Below are positions 8,701 through 9,252 of a stretch of DNA of 9,252 nucleotides, piece after piece. This DNA comes from Intrasporangium_A sp039812505 (GTDB lineage: Bacteria > Actinomycetota > Actinomycetes > Actinomycetales > Dermatophilaceae). Every line of letters begins with the position of its first letter. Within the stretch, counting starts at the first letter, position 1. The notes under the pieces were generated by a model that was not told the DNA's origin, did not search any database, and saw only the letters and a list, made by a program, of their open reading frames with translations. The translations under genes were made by a program, and so were the position numbers. The stretch lies in contig NZ_JBDIAQ010000139.1 in NCBI RefSeq assembly GCF_039812505.1, positions 1-9,252 on the forward strand. The letters run 5' to 3'.

Positions 8701-9226
8701 CGGCGGCTCCACCCGGATCAGAGCCCGCCTCCCAGTCGGCCAGCAGCTGCGGCCGCTCCCGCGCGTACGACGCGAACAGCCCGGCGATCCGGCGCGCCAC
8801 CGCGTACCTGCGGGACTGCCGCGCCTTGCGTTCCCATTCGGCGGTCGGGTCGTCCCTGATCTCGGGACCGGCCCCGAGATGCCGGGTCAGCGACTCGAAG
8901 TGGGTCGTCCCGACGAGCTCGTCGATGGCGGTGAGGGTCGGCCAGACGAGGCGATCGGGCTGCCAGGGGTCGTCGCGGTCGCGCCCCAGCAGCATACCGA
9001 CCAGGGACTGCGGCGCGAGGATCTGCAGACCGGCGCACACCCCGTCGTCGCCCCGCGTCGCGCCGAGGGTGTGGGACAGCTGCTGGGCGAGCCACCGCTC
9101 CATTCCACGGGCCGCGACCACGACGACCTCCGGGGCGAAGACGTCGGGCGGACTGGACCGGAGCAGCGCCCCGAAGGCGGCGGCGAGCTCTTCCGGCCGG
9201 TCGGCGCGGTGCAGCTCGATCCCCAT
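5720..9226 (-). CDS. recC: RecBCD subunit RecC, Chi-scanning scaffold
   Basis: RecC holds RecB and RecD together, splits the duplex and, in E. coli, reads Chi in the 3' strand. The 1168-residue protein resembles E. coli RecC (1122) along its length: EVVVVAARGMERWLAQQLS (33-51), RDVIVMCPDIEQFAPLIQA (417-435), TDSGVRWGYD (521-530), VTVCTMVPMRSVPHRAVVLL followed by GVDDDVYPR (691-719), and EDRQLLLDAVMAA (743-755). There is no Walker A lysine, and the C-terminal nuclease-like fold has lost its catalytic residues (LTGIVNRV at 997-1004, with no later D-x-K), as expected for RecC. Two insertions look flexible: a Pro/Thr/Ala/Asp repeat linker at about 169-208, built by a 21-bp DNA repeat, and a Gly/Pro/Asp-rich stretch at about 792-808. 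The ATG aligns with the E. coli start without gaps over the first 45 residues. No other in-frame start codon exists between it and the window end. First gene of the operon. Confidence 0.96.
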   Translation of the reverse strand: MGIELHRADRPEELAAAFGALLRSSPPDVFAPEVVVVAARGMERWLAQQLSHTLGATRGDDGVCAGLQILAPQSLVGMLLGRDRDDPWQPDRLVWPTLTAIDELVGTTHFESLTRHLGAGPEIRDDPTAEWERKARQSRRYAVARRIAGLFASYARERPQLLADWEAGSDPGGAAGRPPDGTTPAPDATNPAPDATTATTPTPDTTTALGDFVWQPILWRRVVELVLAREDLNESVTERHRRVVDELSAGTIQLDLPARLSLFGHTRLAASERELLFAIGAHHEVHLWLPHPSPSLWADLAGRTRVEPRAEDTSAALARHPLLATLGRDVRELQATLHTPDLTVHEPLPSAPPPPTRLGLLQADIRANRAPDPDRATTAGDLSLQVHACHGRARQVEVLREVLLWLLAEGQGALQPRDVIVMCPDIEQFAPLIQATFGLSLVAEPDAAAVSHHPGQQLRVQLADRALAATNPLVDLAQRILDLVAGRMTVSEVLDLAGHEAVRARFGFDEESLARLGRWITDSGVRWGYDGAHRGEYGLRDLDANTWARGMDRIALGVAVAGDSRAPSAAGLPIDDIGSRDIETVGRLLELMERLKLAADAVRGPSRADSTLPRGVLSVPEWVDWLRDTIERLTDTPADQRWRVAQLDRDLRGIGEAAGERMTLRLNDVRVLLGQRWGVRPSRASFRTGAVTVCTMVPMRSVPHRAVVLLGVDDDVYPRSPITDGDDLLARQPQVGERDARSEDRQLLLDAVMAADQYLVAIYSGFDERNGSRRPPAVPLQEVISAAARTATAPGDDATSGGPGDPEPGFVRRHPLQAFDERNFTADGPLPGGTFDRVAADGARALREFRRNPSGPRRLLTEPLPVRPVTAVTVDELVAFLQNPAREFLRGRLEVTVPRELDEPEDSLPVSIDPLAQWAIGDRVLREVLAGASLGAALDREAARGSFPPGSLGRPARTEIERTVAAIVANRGATEPRTVEVRTDLPPIPDGGSTRLTGIVNRVHDTTIWVPTYSTVSAKHLVAAWVRLLALALAEPEQEHHALLSGKKGSQRLRSPGSRRATELLRDLVLCRQSGMRFPMGTPPRTASAFARVYRASGPGDTDALRLAFRLTRREWEGTDQYPGERDNPWWRMVLGPGSHIEDLNHLDGLRHFGPRIWGPIHEHLETP
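5728..5732 (-). promoter_or_regulatory. Shine-Dalgarno element of recB
   Basis: GGAGA on the minus strand lies 4 bases before the GTG at 5723, within the last codons of recC. With the GTGA stop/start overlap it suggests coupled translation of recC and recB. Confidence 0.65.
8609..8680. repeat. 21-bp in-frame tandem repeat inside recC
   Basis: Units starting GGTTGYGTC begin at 8609, 8639 and 8660, with a 9-bp partial unit at 8630-8638. The last two full copies are nearly identical; the first is diverged. On the coding (minus) strand a unit encodes seven residues of the type PAPDATT/PAPDATN. Because 21 and 9 are both multiples of 3, copy-number changes keep the recC frame. Confidence 0.8.
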
Positions 9227-9233
9227 GCGCGTG

Positions 9234-9239
9234 ACTCTA
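9234..9239 (-). promoter_or_regulatory. candidate -10 box for a leaderless recCBD transcript
   Basis: On the minus strand TAGAGT fits the actinobacterial -10 pattern TAnnnT and ends 7 bases before the recC ATG. That is the distance at which transcription would begin at or next to the start codon. The 26 bases upstream of the ATG show no clear Shine-Dalgarno element, which agrees with a leaderless mRNA. A -35 element, if any, would lie beyond the window end. A six-base match of this looseness can occur by chance. Confidence 0.35.
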
Positions 9240-9252
9240 TGGCAGCGGCCCG

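Noticed and set aside
1..9252. CRISPR array, tRNA or rRNA gene, insertion sequence, phage attachment site, or novel defence system
   Set aside because: No spaced repeats, structural RNA signature, transposase or terminal inverted repeats were seen. Nearly the whole window is occupied by four conventional genes. RecBCD does degrade phage DNA, but it is a known housekeeping complex.

Overview
The window is very GC-rich. Its codons end almost always in G or C, it uses GTG starts, and it carries a gene of the F420 (deazaflavin)-dependent oxidoreductase family. Together these point to an actinomycete (Actinomycetota). The genus cannot be fixed from the sequence alone.

Layout: bases 1-38 hold a short 9-bp tandem repeat and possibly the last codons of a gene that begins outside the window. 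Bases 48-515 (+) encode a small DUF385/Ddn-like deazaflavin-dependent nitroreductase-family protein. A 73-bp convergent gap (516-588) follows. From 589 to 9226 the minus strand is one tightly packed operon in the transcription order recC (9226-5720), recB (5723-2379), recD (2382-589). Each junction is a 4-bp GTGA overlap in which the GTG start of the next gene overlaps the TGA stop of the previous one, and a Shine-Dalgarno-like element precedes each internal start. The recC start lies 26 bp from the window end and has no good ribosome-binding site. It does have a TAnnnT-type -10 candidate 7 bp upstream, which would fit a leaderless operon mRNA.

How the genes work together: RecB (SF1A 3'-5' helicase plus PD-(D/E)XK nuclease), RecC (inactivated helicase/nuclease scaffold that reads Chi in E. 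coli) and RecD (SF1B 5'-3' helicase) form the heterotrimeric RecBCD helicase-nuclease. This enzyme processes double-strand DNA ends and degrades foreign linear DNA. All catalytic motifs expected in RecB and RecD are present, and all three genes are full length. The recC-recB-recD order without an intervening ptrA matches the mycobacterial arrangement rather than the E. coli one.

I found no novel system. The window is essentially an intact, conventional recCBD locus. The points worth a second look are a 21-bp in-frame tandem repeat that forms a Pro/Thr/Ala/Asp-rich linker in RecC, replacement of several residues that contact Chi in E. coli RecC, the possible leaderless promoter, and the Asp/His-rich C-terminal tail that may end an upstream gene.
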